The notes under the pieces were generated by a model. That model ran no database searches and was not told the DNA's origin. It worked only from the letters and a program-made list of their open reading frames with translations. Both the position numbers and the translations under genes were made by a program. A stretch of 64,000 nucleotides of DNA, taken from NCBI RefSeq assembly GCF_014200375.1, contig NZ_JACHBP010000001.1, forward strand, positions 2,046,001-2,110,000, written 5' to 3'. Shown one piece after another: positions 63,528 to 64,000 of this stretch; within the stretch, counting starts at the first letter, position 1; every line of letters starts with the position of its first letter. The stretch comes from Terrimesophilobacter mesophilus (GTDB taxonomy: Bacteria; Actinomycetota; Actinomycetes; Actinomycetales; Microbacteriaceae).

Positions 63528-64000
63528 TCAGCTGGCCCGCAGGTCGGCTCGTTTCCGTTCGTGCTGGAGGTCACGGAGTGCTGCGCTTTTGGACGGCAGT
63601 GGCCGGGGCTTCTGTGCGGGGTCGATGTCCGGGGGTGGGATGAGCCAGTAGCTGTTGCCCTTGCGAATGATTTCCCAGTGATTGTTGTGCAGTAACAGGT
63701 GGTGATGTCGGCAGAGGAGTACTCCGTCGGCGAGGTCGGTGTTTCCGTGGTCTCTGGCCCAGTGTTTGATGTGGTGGGCTTCGGTCCAGCTGGCCGGGCT
63801 GTCGCAGCACTCCCAGATGCATCCGCCGTCGCGGGCTGCCAGGGCCGCTTTCTGCCGAGTGGAGTACAGGCGTTGTTCGCGGCCCAGGTTCAGGACATTG
63901 CCGCCGGTACCGAACACGACGGGAACTGTTCCGGACGTGCAGATGATGCGTTCGACCGTCTCTATGGACACCGGAGTCTCGGTGCCCTCGATGCGTCCGT
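63528..64000 (-). CDS. HNH endonuclease-motif protein (DUF222-HNH), C-terminal part
   Basis: The gene runs off the window edge, so its N-terminal DUF222 region is not visible. The HNH core is GGCIWECCDSPASWTEAHHIKHW, with GNTDLADGVLLCRHHHLLLH (His/Asn/His and zinc cysteines). The last ~35 residues are basic. DUF222-HNH genes are numerous in actinobacterial genomes and often lie in variable spots. Its frame is open to position 64000. Confidence 0.88.
   Translation of the reverse strand, partial: GRIEGTETPVSIETVERIICTSGTVPVVFGTGGNVLNLGREQRLYSTRQKAALAARDGGCIWECCDSPASWTEAHHIKHWARDHGNTDLADGVLLCRHHHLLLHNNHWEIIRKGNSYWLIPPPDIDPAQKPRPLPSKSAALRDLQHERKRADLRAS

Overview
The window looks like a chromosomal segment of a high-GC actinobacterium, most likely a Microbacteriaceae member. 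The reasons are strong G/C third positions, frequent GTG starts, mycothiol metabolism (Mca), F420-type Ddn-like oxidoreductase, actinobacterial families DUF4307, DUF4245, DUF6199 and DUF6264, a PIN-PhoH protein, TAGGGT-type -10 boxes and a DUF222/HNH gene. I see no rRNA, CRISPR array, insertion sequence or phage module. The genus assignment is inference.

Layout. 0-6.3 kb: a tRNA with a UAA anticodon, a duplicated tRNA 3' end, then a tightly packed five-gene operon (TetR, MFS transporter, alanine-racemase-fold PLP enzyme, covalent-FAD sugar/polyol oxidase, GH1 beta-glucosidase) with a perfect TetR-type operator in front. 6.4-18.9 kb: housekeeping genes (LemA, HtpX-like protease, AlkX/YcaQ-like glycosylase, AI-2E family permease, threonine dehydratase, GreA, Mca, hemolysin III, cis-prenyl transferase, class V aminotransferase, PhoH). 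18.9-25.1 kb: a seven-gene minus-strand operon running DEDDh exonuclease, putative nucleotidyltransferase-fold protein, XseA, XseB, DUF4245, beta-carbonic anhydrase, FumC. The first three genes are joined by 4-bp overlaps, and the second is the least explained large protein in the window. 25.2-35.7 kb: DUF6264, a membrane histidine kinase paired with a degenerate partner, FbaA/GlpX, RmuC, a second DEDDh exonuclease, and a LysR-PsuG divergent pair. 35.7-44.6 kb: YchF, then an accessory-looking stretch of small genes with two toxin-antitoxin pairs (ParDE and Phd-PIN), each behind a perfect inverted repeat, a VOC/TetR divergent pair, a LuxR remnant, and several small stress or acyl/methyl-transfer enzymes. 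44.7-53.2 kb: acyl-CoA dehydrogenase, a CASTOR/POLLUX-type channel, and a tandem glycine riboswitch controlling gcvT-gcvH-gcvP. 53.2-64 kb: a CPBP protease and a DCC-family thiol oxidoreductase, then a dipeptide/oligopeptide ABC system with two paralogous solute-binding lipoproteins, two permeases (one unusually long) and a fused double ATPase, interrupted by one antisense PH-domain gene. The window ends inside an HNH/DUF222 gene.

How the parts work together. The first operon probably imports and breaks down a plant-type glycoside or polyol under TetR control; its substrate is unknown. The glycine operon is a standard riboswitch-gated cleavage system that lacks gcvL here. FbaA and GlpX face each other from one divergent control region and catalyse opposing steps around fructose-1,6-bisphosphate. 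The most promising candidates for something undescribed are the exonuclease/nucleotidyltransferase-like pair fused transcriptionally to exonuclease VII, the kinase/pseudokinase pair without a response regulator, and the TetR-controlled PLP/FAD/GH1 operon.
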